A stretch of 64,000 nt of DNA from Enterobacteriaceae bacterium 89 (GTDB lineage: Bacteria; Pseudomonadota; Gammaproteobacteria; Enterobacterales; Enterobacteriaceae): contig RQJH01000005.1 in assembly GCA_014156375.1 (NCBI GenBank), forward strand, positions 248,001 to 312,000, in the 5' to 3' direction. The notes under the pieces are model-generated. The model ran no database searches, had not been told where the DNA came from, and saw only the letters and a list, made by a program, of their open reading frames with translations. Position 1 is the first letter of the stretch. Every line of letters begins with the position of its first letter. The position numbers and the translations under genes were made by a program. Shown here one piece after another: positions 10,603-18,549 of the stretch.

Positions 10603-11538
10603 ATGGTACTTAATGCACAGAAGATTATGCAGGTGGTAACAGAGGCTCATTCTAAATATGCCCTCCAGGAGGGGGGCAAGAATGCGGATTATATTCCTTA
10701 CCTGGCTGAAGTCCCTTCAGAGTTAGCAGCAGTGTGCGTCGTGACGAACGAAGGAAAGATATTCCATTGCGGCGACAGTGATTATCGTTTTGCGATTGAG
10801 TCTGTCTCAAAGGTTTGCAGCCTCGCGCTGGCGCTGGAGGATAATAGTGCCGACTGCCTGCATGAAAAAGTAGGCGCCGATCCCACCGGTCTTCCGTTTA
10901 ATTCGGTAATGGCATTAGAGCTGCATAACGGAAAGCCATTGTCACCGTTAGTTAATGCAGGAGCGATAGCTACCGTCAGCCTGGTCAAGGCAGAGAATAA
11001 AGAGCTGCGTTGGCAGCGAATACTTAAGATGCAGCAGGATCTGGCGGGTGAGAAAATCGGGCTTTCTGATGAGGTTAATCAATCTGAACAGAGCACAAAT
11101 TTTCATAATCGTGCTATTGCCTGGCTGCTGTACTCCTCCGGCACCCTTTACGGCGATCCCATGGATGCCTGCGACGTTTATACCCGCCAGTGCTCAACGT
11201 TAATCGACACCGTTGAGCTGGCTACTCTCGGTGCCACCCTGGCGTCGGGAGGAGTCAATCCGTTAACCCGTTTACGTGTGCTTCAGGCTGATAATGTCCC
11301 CTGCATACTGGCCGAAATGATGATGGAAGGCCTTTATGGTAGCTCAGGGGATTGGGCTTATACCGTTGGTTTACCAGGTAAAAGCGGAGTAGGAGGTGGC
11401 GTAGTTGCGGTAGTTCCTGGCGTGATGGGCATTGCGGCCTTTTCACCGCCTCTGGATGAAGAGGGAAATAGCGTCAGAGGAAAGCAGATGGTTGCCTCTG
11501 TGGCAAAAGATCTTGGGTTTAACTTGTTCAGACCTTAA
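10603..11538 (+). CDS. glsA: Acid-type glutaminase (GlsA1/YbaS family)
   Basis: Hydrolyses glutamine to glutamate and ammonia. In E. coli YbaS this alone raises internal pH, and it supplies GadB with substrate. 311 residues against 310 for YbaS, with very close similarity. The serine-dependent beta-lactamase-like fold shows the S-x-x-K pair in ESVSKVCSLA (S67, K70), then GADPTGLPFNS, NAGAIAT, the DEVNQSEQSTNFHNRAIAW block, ELATLGATLASGGVNPLT and GLPGKSGVGGG. A purine-rich AGGAAA precedes the ATG. In E. coli this gene pairs with ybaT far from gadBC; here it is the third gene of the gad operon, as in the gadBC-hdeA-glsA locus described for some Brucella. Confidence 0.97.
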   Translation: MVLNAQKIMQVVTEAHSKYALQEGGKNADYIPYLAEVPSELAAVCVVTNEGKIFHCGDSDYRFAIESVSKVCSLALALEDNSADCLHEKVGADPTGLPFNSVMALELHNGKPLSPLVNAGAIATVSLVKAENKELRWQRILKMQQDLAGEKIGLSDEVNQSEQSTNFHNRAIAWLLYSSGTLYGDPMDACDVYTRQCSTLIDTVELATLGATLASGGVNPLTRLRVLQADNVPCILAEMMMEGLYGSSGDWAYTVGLPGKSGVGGGVVAVVPGVMGIAAFSPPLDEEGNSVRGKQMVASVAKDLGFNLFRP

Positions 11539-11560
11539 TAACTTATCGATAGAAAATCCC

Positions 11561-11593
11561 AAACCTGTCAGCCTTCGGGCTGACAGGTTTTTC
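11561..11593. terminator. Terminator between convergent glsA and hdeB
   Basis: A perfect 12-bp stem AACCTGTCAGCC / GGCTGACAGGTT (11562-11573 / 11578-11589) with a TTCG tetraloop and a T run on the + strand. It ends glsA and may also stop hdeB read-through. Confidence 0.92.
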
Positions 11594-11602
11594 GCTAACC
11601 CA

Positions 11603-11908
11603 TCATTCCTTCTGATTTTGTTGATCTTTGAAAGAGTAGAGCTTCATCTTCGGGTTACGTTTACAATATTCAAGAACCTGTGGGATGCTGGTCAGTTCGC
11701 TTTCATTGAGAGAAACTGAATCTCCTCCTTTATAAACGGTTTTTTCATTTAACATCCACCATGCGACGGGTAGCATGGCTTTGGGATTTAAGTTGATAAA
11801 CTCCAGGCATGTCATTTTTTCCGGCATATTTTCTGAAGCTTGTGCAAATGGGATATTCAATGTGACCAGTGTCAGTAACATTGTAGCAAGCGGAAATATT
11901 TTCTTCAT
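11603..11908 (-). CDS. hdeB: Acid-activated periplasmic chaperone HdeB
   Basis: 101 residues (E. coli HdeB 108). A signal peptide (about 1-24, ending AQA) precedes a mature domain with high similarity to E. coli HdeB: MTCLEFINLNPKAMLPVAWW, a KGGDSVSLNE loop and QVLEYCKRNP. The two cysteines (TC and YC) that form the family disulfide are conserved. HdeB monomerises at low pH and binds unfolding periplasmic proteins. It lies 100 bases downstream of hdeA on the same strand; the gap holds a strong hairpin. Confidence 0.96.
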   Translation of the reverse strand: MKKIFPLATMLLTLVTLNIPFAQASENMPEKMTCLEFINLNPKAMLPVAWWMLNEKTVYKGGDSVSLNESELTSIPQVLEYCKRNPKMKLYSFKDQQNQKE

Positions 11909-11941
11909 CTATCATCTTCCATAATAATTTAACAGGTTACT

Positions 11942-11975
11942 GAAACGAGACCTGCAGTACGACAGGTCTCGCTTC
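11942..11975 (-). repeat. Hairpin between hdeA and hdeB
   Basis: CGAGACCTG (11946-11954) and CAGGTCTCG (11963-11971) form a perfect 9-bp stem that extends to about 13 bp with one wobble pair. On the transcribed - strand no real U run follows, so it looks like an RNA-processing or stabilising stem, or a weak attenuator, inside the gadE-hdeA-hdeB transcript. Confidence 0.6.
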
Positions 11976-12008
11976 AGTACATTCAATTGCGGTGATTATG
12001 GCTTTGGA

Positions 12009-12323
12009 TTAAAGATCCTTTTTGATTTTCTCCCATTCGCTTTCTGTTTTCTTCTTAAAGTTTGCCTGTTTATCCTCAGCGCAGGCCTGAACGACCGCCG
12101 GTGTCACGGTTTCAATACCTTGTACATCCAGCACGGCATCTTTCGGGTGACCTTTTTTATTTAACGCTTCAACAAAGCCTACCGCCGTGGGCTGATAGGT
12201 GGCATCAGTTGCCAGAAAATCTTCACAGGTCCACTGGCTGACTGGTTTATGATTTTCAGCTGCCTGACTCAGTGCAGGGATCATAAGTAAACTACCGACG
12301 AGAATGCTTAACGTATTTTTCAT
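12009..12323 (-). CDS. hdeA: Acid-activated periplasmic chaperone HdeA
   Basis: 104 residues (E. coli 110). Signal peptide about 1-21 (ending SQA), then a mature domain closely matching E. coli HdeA: VSQWTCEDFLATDATYQPTA, DAVLDVQGIETVTPAVVQAC, and a lysine-rich tail ending EWEKIKKDL. The disulfide cysteines are WTC and QAC. At pH below about 3 HdeA dimers dissociate and hold unfolded periplasmic proteins. The AAGAGGT Shine-Dalgarno is well placed. It lies 78 bases downstream of gadE and upstream of hdeB; hdeD, which accompanies hdeAB in E. coli, is absent. Confidence 0.97.
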   Translation of the reverse strand: MKNTLSILVGSLLMIPALSQAAENHKPVSQWTCEDFLATDATYQPTAVGFVEALNKKGHPKDAVLDVQGIETVTPAVVQACAEDKQANFKKKTESEWEKIKKDL

Positions 12324-12401
12324 ACAGGCTACCTCTTGTTTTAACTGTCATTGGTGGTTGGGGAACTTTTTTCTATTTATGCATTTCTGCCGTAAAGACA
12401 T

Positions 12402-12932
12402 CTAAAAGTAGGGGGATATTTTTAAAGTGGTAATGTCGCTCATTCTTCGTAGCTTTAGCTTGAGCATGATATTGAATTTTTGGATGCGTAATGTTTGCTC
12501 GGATATTTTTAGGGAACGAGTGATGTCACTGGTTTTTTGTTGGTTAATCAGTGAATTAGCCAGTTTAAGTTGATTGTGTGAAAGCGAGATGGCTGGTTTT
12601 TCATAGGTAATTTTTTCGTCATGGATCAACGAACATAATGACAAAACCTGTTCTTTTCTGTTGATAAAGTAAATCGGCGATAGCGTGTTGAGCTTGCTGA
12701 TGCGGAACGGCGAGCAAATGATGATCCTTCCGACGTCAATTTTTTTCAGGATCTCTGCCGAAACATCATCAAGGATGTTGTTATGCCAGGTATCTATTAT
12801 TATTTTTGTGGTGTCATTAATGAGTTTGTGATTGATGTGTGACAGGTGGTTCAGCTTAACAACCTCTTCTTCTTTTTTTAGATTCGCAATGCCTTGTGAA
12901 AAGAATGAATCTTTGCTGATGATAAAGATCAT
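12402..12932 (-). CDS. gadE: GadE-type LuxR-family acid-resistance regulator
   Basis: 176 residues against 175 for E. coli GadE. The C-terminal LuxR-type HTH is nearly the E. coli sequence: LRIQKFNIMLKLKLRRMSDI and a terminal SPYF (E. coli TSYF). The N-terminus MIFIISKDSFFSQG matches MIFLMTKDSFLLQG. I chose the ATG at 12930-12932 because an AAGGA lies upstream and it matches the family start; a longer frame to 12980 has no support. GadE activates gadA, gadBC and hdeAB in E. coli. It is read away from ubiK and toward hdeA. The gene is A+T-rich, as gadE is in E. coli. Confidence 0.95.
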   Translation of the reverse strand: MIFIISKDSFFSQGIANLKKEEEVVKLNHLSHINHKLINDTTKIIIDTWHNNILDDVSAEILKKIDVGRIIICSPFRISKLNTLSPIYFINRKEQVLSLCSLIHDEKITYEKPAISLSHNQLKLANSLINQQKTSDITRSLKISEQTLRIQKFNIMLKLKLRRMSDITTLKISPYF

Positions 12933-13092
12933 GAGGGTTATCCTTATTGCAAGCTGATTCCATATTGTCAGGTAAAGCATGTTTTTGTCAGTTTTGTAAA
13001 TTTATTTACCTGGGCGATTTTAATTTTCATTATTGATGCATGAATATAGTGAATATAAAAATAAACGATATTTATTATTTATCAATGACAGG

Positions 13093-13112
13093 GGGTTAAA
13101 CAAAAGTCCTGG
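13093..13112 (-). promoter_or_regulatory. Possible GadE box upstream of gadE
   Basis: Read on the - strand, CCAGGACTTTTGTTTAACCC resembles the E. coli gad box TTAGGATTTTGTTATTTAAA if one inserted base is allowed (shared AGGA, TTTTGTT, TAA). It lies about 160 bases upstream of the gadE start. Without the indel only about half the positions match. Confidence 0.3.
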
Positions 13113-13251
13113 GTATTAATCTTATTATTTGGTTAATATCGCGACGTTGTGCTTATAATATATAGAGAAATTTGATTGCACACACAATAAGCAGGTGTTC
13201 ACTTATTGTGATGGTTATCACTCAAATGAGGTTGTCGATAACTTGAGCGCA

Positions 13252-13311
13252 ATGAATCTGGCAGACTTAATAGAACATCTGCAGAGGGCACCAGGAGAGA
13301 GACACAGATGA
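13252..13311 (+). CDS. Possible 19-residue micro-ORF
   Basis: Reads MNLADLIEHLQRAPGERHR then TGA, which overlaps the ATG of a second micro-ORF. The upstream ribosome-binding signal is weak. It lies about 95 bases downstream of a + strand TATAAT (13154-13159). I do not recognise it; it may be a leader peptide, part of an RNA, or chance. Confidence 0.25.
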   Translation: MNLADLIEHLQRAPGERHR

Positions 13312-13370
13312 ATCAGGTCATGGACCCGATGTTGATGTTCAGCGCAGACCTGATGGCCTGCGCCGATTGA
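13308..13370 (+). CDS. Possible 20-residue micro-ORF, overlapping the previous one
   Basis: Reads MNQVMDPMLMFSADLMACAD. AGGAG at 13293-13297 lies 10 bases before the ATG. The start overlaps the upstream stop by four bases (ATGA type), the geometry of translational coupling. Unknown function; it ends 3 bases before the ubiK stop on the other strand. Confidence 0.28.
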   Translation: MNQVMDPMLMFSADLMACAD

Positions 13371-13373
13371 AAA

Positions 13374-13649
13374 TTACTCGTCAGTCGTTTTGCCTGGTGT
13401 AGCGGTAGCAGAGCGATTCTCCAGCTCGCTGAGACGCTGCTCCAGCAGGGCGAGCTTTTCACGGGTGCGCAGCAGCACCTGAGTCTGCACATCGAACTCT
13501 TCACGGCTGACCAGATCCAGACGGGTCAGCTGGGATTGCAGCACCTGACGGACTTTCTTCTCAACATCATCACCCAGATCGCGCAGACCTTTTGGCATGG
13601 ACTCGTGCACCTGGCGGGCAATCTGTTCAATTTTTTTCGGATCAATCAT
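13374..13649 (-). CDS. ubiK: Ubiquinone biosynthesis accessory factor UbiK
   Basis: 91 residues (E. coli YqiC/UbiK 96). Helical N-terminal [20 protein letters not shown], then [20 protein letters not shown], then a coiled coil [12 protein letters not shown]. In E. coli UbiK trimerises and interacts with UbiJ in the soluble ubiquinone-synthesis complex. The internal ATG at 13647-13649 is the family start; the in-frame extension to 13745 is not conserved. It marks the right edge of the acid island and is read away from the ribB leader. Confidence 0.95.
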   Translation of the reverse strand: MIDPKKIEQIARQVHESMPKGLRDLGDDVEKKVRQVLQSQLTRLDLVSREEFDVQTQVLLRTREKLALLEQRLSELENRSATATPGKTTDE

Positions 13650-13772
13650 TTGGGGTTCCCTGATCTGGACGGTTTGTTGAGTATTGTAGTGTCTATAGTC
13701 CGCGCTATAAACCAGAAATGTTTGAAGCTTATCCATTGCCGCCAATAATCATTAGCGTTATAGTTACTTCGC

Positions 13773-13920
13773 TTATTCTCAGGGCGGGGCGAAATTCCCC
13801 ACCGGCGGTAAATCAACTCAGGTTGAAAGCCCGCGAGCGCTTCAGGTTTCGGCCTGAAGGTCAGCAGATCCGGTGTAATTCCGGGGCCGACGGTTAGAGT
13901 CCGGATGGGAGAGAGTAACG
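13773..13920 (+). promoter_or_regulatory. FMN riboswitch (RFN element) controlling ribB
   Basis: The conserved RFN blocks are all present: TTCTCAGGGCGGGGCGAAAT, TTCCCCACCGGCGGTAAAT, an AGCCCGCGAGCGC arm, a variable stem (CTTCAGG/CCTGAAG), GGTCAGCAGATCCGGTGTAA, and TTCCGGGGCCGACGGTTAGA ending GGATGGGAGAGAGTAACG. Binding of FMN represses riboflavin synthesis. The ribB start is about 100 bases further on; the intervening terminator is listed separately. Confidence 0.97.
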
Positions 13921-13955
13921 ATCCACGGGCAAGGCCCGCTCACGTTATTTTTTTG
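13916..13955 (+). terminator. Rho-independent terminator in the ribB leader (riboswitch platform)
   Basis: AACG...CGTT outer pairing with an inner CGGGC/GCCCG stem, followed by seven T residues (13948-13954). It begins inside the last RFN bases, so FMN binding can be coupled to terminator formation. Confidence 0.82.
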
Positions 13956-14022
13956 CCGCTTACCCGGCGCTCCTAAGACTGCCCTGATTCTGGTAACCAT
14001 AATTTTAATGAGGTCTTTTACC

Positions 14023-14676
14023 ATGAATCAGACGCTACTTTCCTCTTTTGGCACTTCTCTTGAACGTGTGGAACACGCGTTAGCTGCGCTGCGCGAAGGC
14101 CGCGGTGTGATGGTGCTCGACGACGAAAACCGCGAAAACGAAGGCGACATGATTTTTGCCGCCGAAACCATGACCGTTGAACAGATGGCGCTGACCATTC
14201 GTCACGGCAGCGGTATTGTTTGCCTGTGTATCAACGAAGAACGTCGTAAGCAGCTCGACCTGCCGATGATGGTGGAAGATAACACCAGCGCCTTCGGCAC
14301 CGGTTTCACCGTTACCATCGAAGCTGCGCATGGCGTGACCACGGGTGTCTCTGCGGCAGACCGTGTTACCACCGTGCGTGCGGCCATTGCCGATGGCGCA
14401 AAACCTTCCGACCTGCACCGTCCGGGCCATGTGTTCCCACTGCGTGCGCAGGCAGGTGGCGTGCTGACCCGTGGTGGTCACACTGAAGCGACTATCGATC
14501 TGGTGACGCTGGCTGGTTTCAAACCTGCGGGCGTACTTTGTGAACTGACTAACGATGATGGCACCATGGCGCGCGCGCCAGAGTGCATCAAGTTTGCAGG
14601 CGAACACAACATGCCGGTCGTAACGATCGAAGATTTAGTGGAATACCGTCAAAAGCATGAGCGTAAAGCCAGCTAA
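14023..14676 (+). CDS. ribB: 3,4-dihydroxy-2-butanone 4-phosphate synthase
   Basis: Converts ribulose 5-phosphate to 3,4-dihydroxy-2-butanone 4-phosphate and formate, one branch of riboflavin synthesis. 217 residues, same as E. coli. Visible motifs are [17 protein letters not shown] (acidic loop), [18 protein letters not shown] and [21 protein letters not shown] chose the ATG at 14023 ([10 protein letters not shown]), preceded by ATGAGGT, over an in-frame ATG 15 bases upstream. It is a single-gene unit with the RFN leader and a perfect downstream terminator. Confidence 0.98.
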   Translation: MNQTLLSSFGTSLERVEHALAALREGRGVMVLDDENRENEGDMIFAAETMTVEQMALTIRHGSGIVCLCINEERRKQLDLPMMVEDNTSAFGTGFTVTIEAAHGVTTGVSAADRVTTVRAAIADGAKPSDLHRPGHVFPLRAQAGGVLTRGGHTEATIDLVTLAGFKPAGVLCELTNDDGTMARAPECIKFAGEHNMPVVTIEDLVEYRQKHERKAS

Positions 14677-14694
14677 GCGGTAATGACGCGAAAA

Positions 14695-14725
14695 GAACAA
14701 CGCCGGGATAATCCCGGCGTTTTGC
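14695..14725. terminator. Bidirectional terminator between ribB and zupT
   Basis: AACGCCGGGAT / ATCCCGGCGTT (14699-14709 / 14711-14721), an 11-bp perfect inverted repeat, with A-rich sequence to the left and TTTT to the right. It can serve both convergent genes. Confidence 0.92.
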
Positions 14726-15498
14726 TATGCGAAATCTAACGTCTGGAGGAGTACCAGGCTCAGACCCATTACCGACATGCCGCACAGCACGCCGTAACTT
14801 GGGTTATTATGCGGGTCGATCTCTTTCGCCAGCGGCATCAGTTCATCCACTGACAGCGCCACCATGATGCCAGCCACGGCTGCCATAATGGCTGCCATCA
14901 ACACCGGTGATACCAGCGATCCCAGTATCAGCCAGGCCAGCACGCCGCCGAGAATTTCAGCCATTCCGGAAATGCCTGCCCAGAATACGGCTTTGCGTTT
15001 CGAGCCCGTAGCGGCATACACCGGCCCGGCCACAGCCAGACCTTCAGGAATATTATGCAGGGCGACGGCGAAGGCGATACCCAGCCCCAGCTCCAGATTA
15101 CTGCTGGCGGTGACATAGGTTGCCACGCCCTCCGGGAAGTTGTGCAGGCTGATGCCCAGCGTCAGCAGAATGGCGGTGCGCTTGATGTTGCGCGGCATGG
15201 TGGCCTTATCACCCTGCATCAAATCCTGAGGATGGGCATGCGGCAGCAGTTTATCCAGCCCAAAGTAGCCCAGCAGGCCGATCACAAACATGCCGTAACC
15301 GAGCATCGGCGACATCCCTTCGGTGCCGAGTGCGGCGGGAAGCATCTCCATCAGAGAGATCAGCAGCATGATCCCGGCAGCAAAGCCGAGGGAAAAAGCC
15401 AGTACGCGGTTAGAAGGTTTCTGGCCAATAACGCCCAGGAATGCCCCGATAAAGGTGGCTCCTCCTGCCAGCAGCGTCAGGATCAACGGGACTGACAT
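14725..15498 (-). CDS. zupT: ZIP-family zinc/divalent metal importer
   Basis: 257 residues, equal to E. coli ZupT. Eight hydrophobic segments; the transport-site motifs HNFPEG and HNIPEG sit in the fourth and fifth helices, and a histidine-containing loop ([11 protein letters not shown]) precedes them. Imports Zn(II) and also Fe(II) and other divalent metals across the inner membrane. Start chosen at the ATG giving [13 protein letters not shown], behind an AAGGAG; the frame upstream to 15594 is not conserved. A perfect Fur-type operator overlaps the promoter region, pointing to iron-responsive control. Confidence 0.97.
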   Translation of the reverse strand: MSVPLILTLLAGGATFIGAFLGVIGQKPSNRVLAFSLGFAAGIMLLISLMEMLPAALGTEGMSPMLGYGMFVIGLLGYFGLDKLLPHAHPQDLMQGDKATMPRNIKRTAILLTLGISLHNFPEGVATYVTASSNLELGLGIAFAVALHNIPEGLAVAGPVYAATGSKRKAVFWAGISGMAEILGGVLAWLILGSLVSPVLMAAIMAAVAGIMVALSVDELMPLAKEIDPHNNPSYGVLCGMSVMGLSLVLLQTLDFA

Positions 15499-15511
15499 AC
15501 AAACTCCTTTA

Positions 15512-15526
15512 TGATAATGATTATCA
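15512..15526 (-). promoter_or_regulatory. Perfect 7-1-7 Fur box upstream of zupT
   Basis: TGATAAT-G-ATTATCA, an exact match to the 7-1-7 Fur consensus, lies 13 bases before the zupT start codon. The next base pair outward also matches, making an 8-1-8 palindrome. Confidence 0.85.
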
Positions 15527-15693
15527 TTTATAGTAAAGATCAACCGCGATGAAAGCGAGTCTGCGATTGCGCTTTTACGTGTCCTTACATTCAAATTTCC
15601 TGATGATCATCATCACGCTTATCTGAGTTCTTCTCTCCTGGAAAGCGCGTAATGTAGAACCATCAAAACGATTACTCCTGTAAGGATAACATC

Positions 15694-16482
15694 ATGTCTT
15701 CTTCCCGTATGCCAGCACTGTTTTTAGGCCACGGTAGCCCAATGAACGTGCTCGAAGATAACGTCTATACCCGCACGTGGCAGCATCTGGGTGAAACCCT
15801 GCCGCGCCCGAAAGCGATTGTGGCGATTTCCGCGCACTGGTTTACGCGTGGGACTGGCGTCACGGCGATGGAAGCACCTAAAACTATCCATGACTTTGGT
15901 GGTTTTCCGCAGGCGCTGTACGACACCCATTACCCGGCACCCGGTTCGCCTGAACTGGCGCAGCGTCTGGTTGAGCTGCTGGCTCCGGTTCCGGTTGCGC
16001 TGGATAAGGAAGCCTGGGGCTTTGACCACGGTTCGTGGGGCGTGCTGATTAAGATGTACCCGAATGCGGATATCCCGATGGTGCAGCTCAGTATCGACAG
16101 CACCAAACCAGCGGCCTGGCATCTGGAGATGGGACGTAAGCTGGCCAAGCTGCGTGAAGAGGGCATTATGCTGGTGGCGAGTGGTAACGTGGTGCACAAC
16201 CTGCGCACCGCACGCTGGCATGGCGAAAACACGCCGTATCCGTGGGCAACGTCATTCAATGAATTTGTAAAAGCGAATCTGGAGTGGCAGGGGCCAACGG
16301 AAGAGCATCCGCTGGTGAACTATCTGGATCACGAAGGTGGGTCGCTCTCAAACCCAACGGCCGATCACTATCTGCCGCTGCTATATGTGCTGGGCGCATG
16401 GGATGGCAAAGAGCCGATTACGATCCCGGTTGATGGGATTGAGATGGGTAGTTTGAGTATGCTTTCGGTTCAGATTGGGTAA
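15694..16482 (+). CDS. ygiD: 4,5-DOPA extradiol dioxygenase family protein
   Basis: LigB-superfamily metal-dependent dioxygenase. E. coli YgiD cleaves L-DOPA at the 4,5 bond, though its physiological substrate is unclear. 262 residues; histidine-bearing segments FLGHGSPMNV, SAHWFTRGTG, FDHGSWGVL and SGNVVHNLR provide likely metal and acid/base residues. An AAGGA precedes the ATG. It diverges from zupT across 195 bases that include the Fur box, and is followed by a REP pair. Confidence 0.94.
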   Translation: MSSSRMPALFLGHGSPMNVLEDNVYTRTWQHLGETLPRPKAIVAISAHWFTRGTGVTAMEAPKTIHDFGGFPQALYDTHYPAPGSPELAQRLVELLAPVPVALDKEAWGFDHGSWGVLIKMYPNADIPMVQLSIDSTKPAAWHLEMGRKLAKLREEGIMLVASGNVVHNLRTARWHGENTPYPWATSFNEFVKANLEWQGPTEEHPLVNYLDHEGGSLSNPTADHYLPLLYVLGAWDGKEPITIPVDGIEMGSLSMLSVQIG

Positions 16483-16487
16483 ACAGC

Positions 16488-16563
16488 GCCCGGCGGCACT
16501 ACGTTTGCCGGACCTACATAAATGCTCATTTGTAGGTCCGGTAAGCGTTAGCGCCACCGGGCA
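16488..16563. repeat. BIME: paired REP elements (copy 1)
   Basis: Two inverted REP units, GCCCGGCGGC...GCCGGACCTAC and GTAGGTCCGGTAAGCG...GCCACCGGGC, between convergent ygiD and ygiC. Same family as the pairs near 27.8, 43.5 and 56.6 kb; the left unit is the most divergent of the set. Confidence 0.88.
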
Positions 16564-16568
16564 ATTTC

Positions 16569-17729
16569 TTATTCCACAAAAATATGCGGATAGAAGCGTG
16601 ACAGATCCTGAGTGATCAGGGCACGATCTTCGCGAATGCCAATCCCGGCCGGCTGGTCGTTGATAAGCCAGCTGCCAATCAGGGTATAGCTGTCGCCAAA
16701 TTTTGGCAGCTCATAAAACTGCTGGACGATCATCCCTTCTTCACCGTACGGCCCTTCGACGGCTTCCAGCACTTTGCCATTTTCCACGATCGACACGTTC
16801 GCGCCTTCACGAGAGAAAATCGGCTTCATGACGTATTTCGTCATCTCCGGGTAGCTGTCTTCGGCAAAGTACGCAGGCAGCAGGTTCGGATGGTCCGGGA
16901 ACATTTCCCACAGCATCGGTAGCAGCGCCTTGTTAGAGATGATGCTCTTCCAGGCAGGCTCCAGCCAGCGAACACCGGCATCTTCCAGCTTGGTGGAGAA
17001 GATCTCGCGCAGCATGTACTCCCATGGATAGAGCTTGAACAGGTTGCTGATCACCTGATCCTGCAAATCGGTAAACTGCCCCTTTTCGCCAAGCCCGATG
17101 TCCTCGATGTAGAGAAACTCGCTCGCCACACCGGCTTCGTTGGCGCAGTCCTGCAGATATTGCACGGTACCGCGATCTTCCTCTGTGTCACGACAGCAGG
17201 CGAAGTGCAGCAGGTTAAAGCCGTGCTGTTCGCGCAGTTCGGCGAAGCGCTCAATCAGCTTTTCCTGCAGGCTGTTGAACTGATCGCTGTTGGCGGGCAG
17301 CTTGCCGGCGTTCTGCTGATCTTCCAGCCAGATCCACTGGAAGAATGCAGCTTCATACAGTGAAGTTGGCGTGTCGGCGTTGTTCTCTAACAGCTTCGGT
17401 TCACCCTTGCCATCCCACGCCAGATCGAGGCGAGAGTAGAGCGAAGGCTGACGGCTGGCCCACGACTGGCGGACAAAGCCCCAGGTGTGTTTTGGAATGC
17501 GGAATTTAGCCATCAGCTCGTCGCTGGCGACCACGCGCTCGACCACCTTCAGGCACATCTGATGCAGTTCGGCCGTCACGTCTTCCAGCTTTTCAACCTG
17601 GGCCAGCGTCAGCTGGTAATAGGCGTCCTCACACCAGTACGGCTCGCCATACATAGTGTGGAAGTTGAAGCCGTATTCGGTGGCTTTTTCGCGCCAGTCC
17701 GGGCGTTCGACAATGCTGACTCTTTCCAT
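16569..17729 (-). CDS. ygiC: ATP-grasp glutathionylspermidine synthase-like protein YgiC
   Basis: 386 residues, same as E. coli YgiC. Related to the C-terminal synthetase half of glutathionylspermidine synthase, with no amidase domain. Visible ATP-grasp segments are [37 protein letters not shown] and EGMIVQQF. The substrate is not known. It lies 5 bases downstream of ygiB on the same strand, and ygiBC follows tolC in the same direction, an association that is conserved in enterobacteria. Confidence 0.94.
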   Translation of the reverse strand: MERVSIVERPDWREKATEYGFNFHTMYGEPYWCEDAYYQLTLAQVEKLEDVTAELHQMCLKVVERVVASDELMAKFRIPKHTWGFVRQSWASRQPSLYSRLDLAWDGKGEPKLLENNADTPTSLYEAAFFQWIWLEDQQNAGKLPANSDQFNSLQEKLIERFAELREQHGFNLLHFACCRDTEEDRGTVQYLQDCANEAGVASEFLYIEDIGLGEKGQFTDLQDQVISNLFKLYPWEYMLREIFSTKLEDAGVRWLEPAWKSIISNKALLPMLWEMFPDHPNLLPAYFAEDSYPEMTKYVMKPIFSREGANVSIVENGKVLEAVEGPYGEEGMIVQQFYELPKFGDSYTLIGSWLINDQPAGIGIREDRALITQDLSRFYPHIFVE

Positions 17730-17734
17730 GGCAA

Positions 17735-18397
17735 TCAGCCACCCATCGAGCGGGTGGTAGTGCCAGCGGAGCTGCGGGACATGGTCGATTGCTTGGCGAC
17801 AGACTCACCAAAGCCGCCGCGGGTCACGGTGCTGGTGGTGGCTGGTTTTGGCGCCATGGCGGTTTTCGGCACGTTCATGGTACGGCCAGGCTGTGCTGCA
17901 CCGTAGCCTTTACCGCTGGCATCGGTGTACTGACCGTAGGCCGGGCTTGCCGGGTTTTTCGAACTGAACAACGGCTGCTGCTGCATCCCGCCGCTCATCA
18001 TTCGGCCCATCATGTAGCCCGCCATCAGCGGCATCCAGAAGCTGCCGCTGCTTTGTGCCTGAGCCTGGTTTTCTGGTGCCATTCCGGCCTGAGCCGGAGC
18101 CTGCTGGCACTGACCTTCACCGAATTCCGCTACGCAGTCTTCACGGCTGGCGTATTTCGGTGCGGTACGCACGGCTTCCTGCTGAGCATTGTTGAAGGCC
18201 GTGGTGCACTCTGCGCTCTTGCCTGGATTGGCGGCGGAGCAGTCGTCAGCGTTCTGATACAGAGAAACCGTTTCGTCAGTTTTTTCACAGCCGGAAAGCA
18301 TAAACACGGCGGTGATCGCCAGAGCAACCGGCGTTAAATGGCGTGCGCCCCAGTTCTTGCGGAACGAAGCGTGATTAATTGTTTTTGTCCGTTTCAT
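17735..18397 (-). CDS. ygiB: DUF1190 protein YgiB, probable lipoprotein
   Basis: 220 residues (E. coli 223). The N-terminus has a basic leader, a hydrophobic stretch and a lipobox-like FMLSGC, consistent with a lipoprotein. Mature features are a cysteine-containing N-terminal half ([33 protein letters not shown]), a glycine/methionine segment [19 protein letters not shown], and a serine/threonine-rich tail ending RSMGG. Function unknown. It is the first gene of ygiB-ygiC, downstream of tolC. Confidence 0.93.
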   Translation of the reverse strand: MKRTKTINHASFRKNWGARHLTPVALAITAVFMLSGCEKTDETVSLYQNADDCSAANPGKSAECTTAFNNAQQEAVRTAPKYASREDCVAEFGEGQCQQAPAQAGMAPENQAQAQSSGSFWMPLMAGYMMGRMMSGGMQQQPLFSSKNPASPAYGQYTDASGKGYGAAQPGRTMNVPKTAMAPKPATTSTVTRGGFGESVAKQSTMSRSSAGTTTRSMGG

Positions 18398-18515
18398 TTT
18401 GTTTCATCCTGGACCCAGTAGTGCGCTCAGGATAGTGGATGAGTGGTTGAAATTGAAGCGATGAAGGGGAGCGAGGGAGGATCTTTACGTTGCCTTACAG
18501 AGAATGGGGAAGTGG

Positions 18516-18541
18516 AACCCGGCGAAAGCGTTCGCCGGGTT
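18516..18541 (-). terminator. Hairpin downstream of tolC
   Basis: A perfect 11-bp stem AACCCGGCGAA / TTCGCCGGGTT with a four-base loop, nine bases beyond the tolC stop. There is no T tract on either strand, so termination may be partial or the stem may protect the mRNA end. Confidence 0.5.
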
Positions 18542-18549
18542 AGCCCGCA

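Larger units (their letters stand above)
12933..13373. other. Long A+T-rich region between gadE and ubiK
   Basis: About 440 bases without a conventional gene. On the - strand it carries the gadE promoter region and a possible GadE box at 13093-13112. On the + strand there is a consensus TATAAT at 13154-13159 and two overlapping micro-ORFs before the ubiK 3' end. A 9-bp stem with one mismatch (GCGCAGACC tgat GGCCTGCGC, about 13341-13362) sits inside the second micro-ORF. No glgS, which lies here in E. coli, is visible. Confidence 0.55.

Noticed and set aside
7260-13373. Integrase, tRNA or flanking direct repeats as proof of island mobility
   Set aside because: I looked for each and saw none; transfer is inferred only from composition and from the gene order of E. 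coli.
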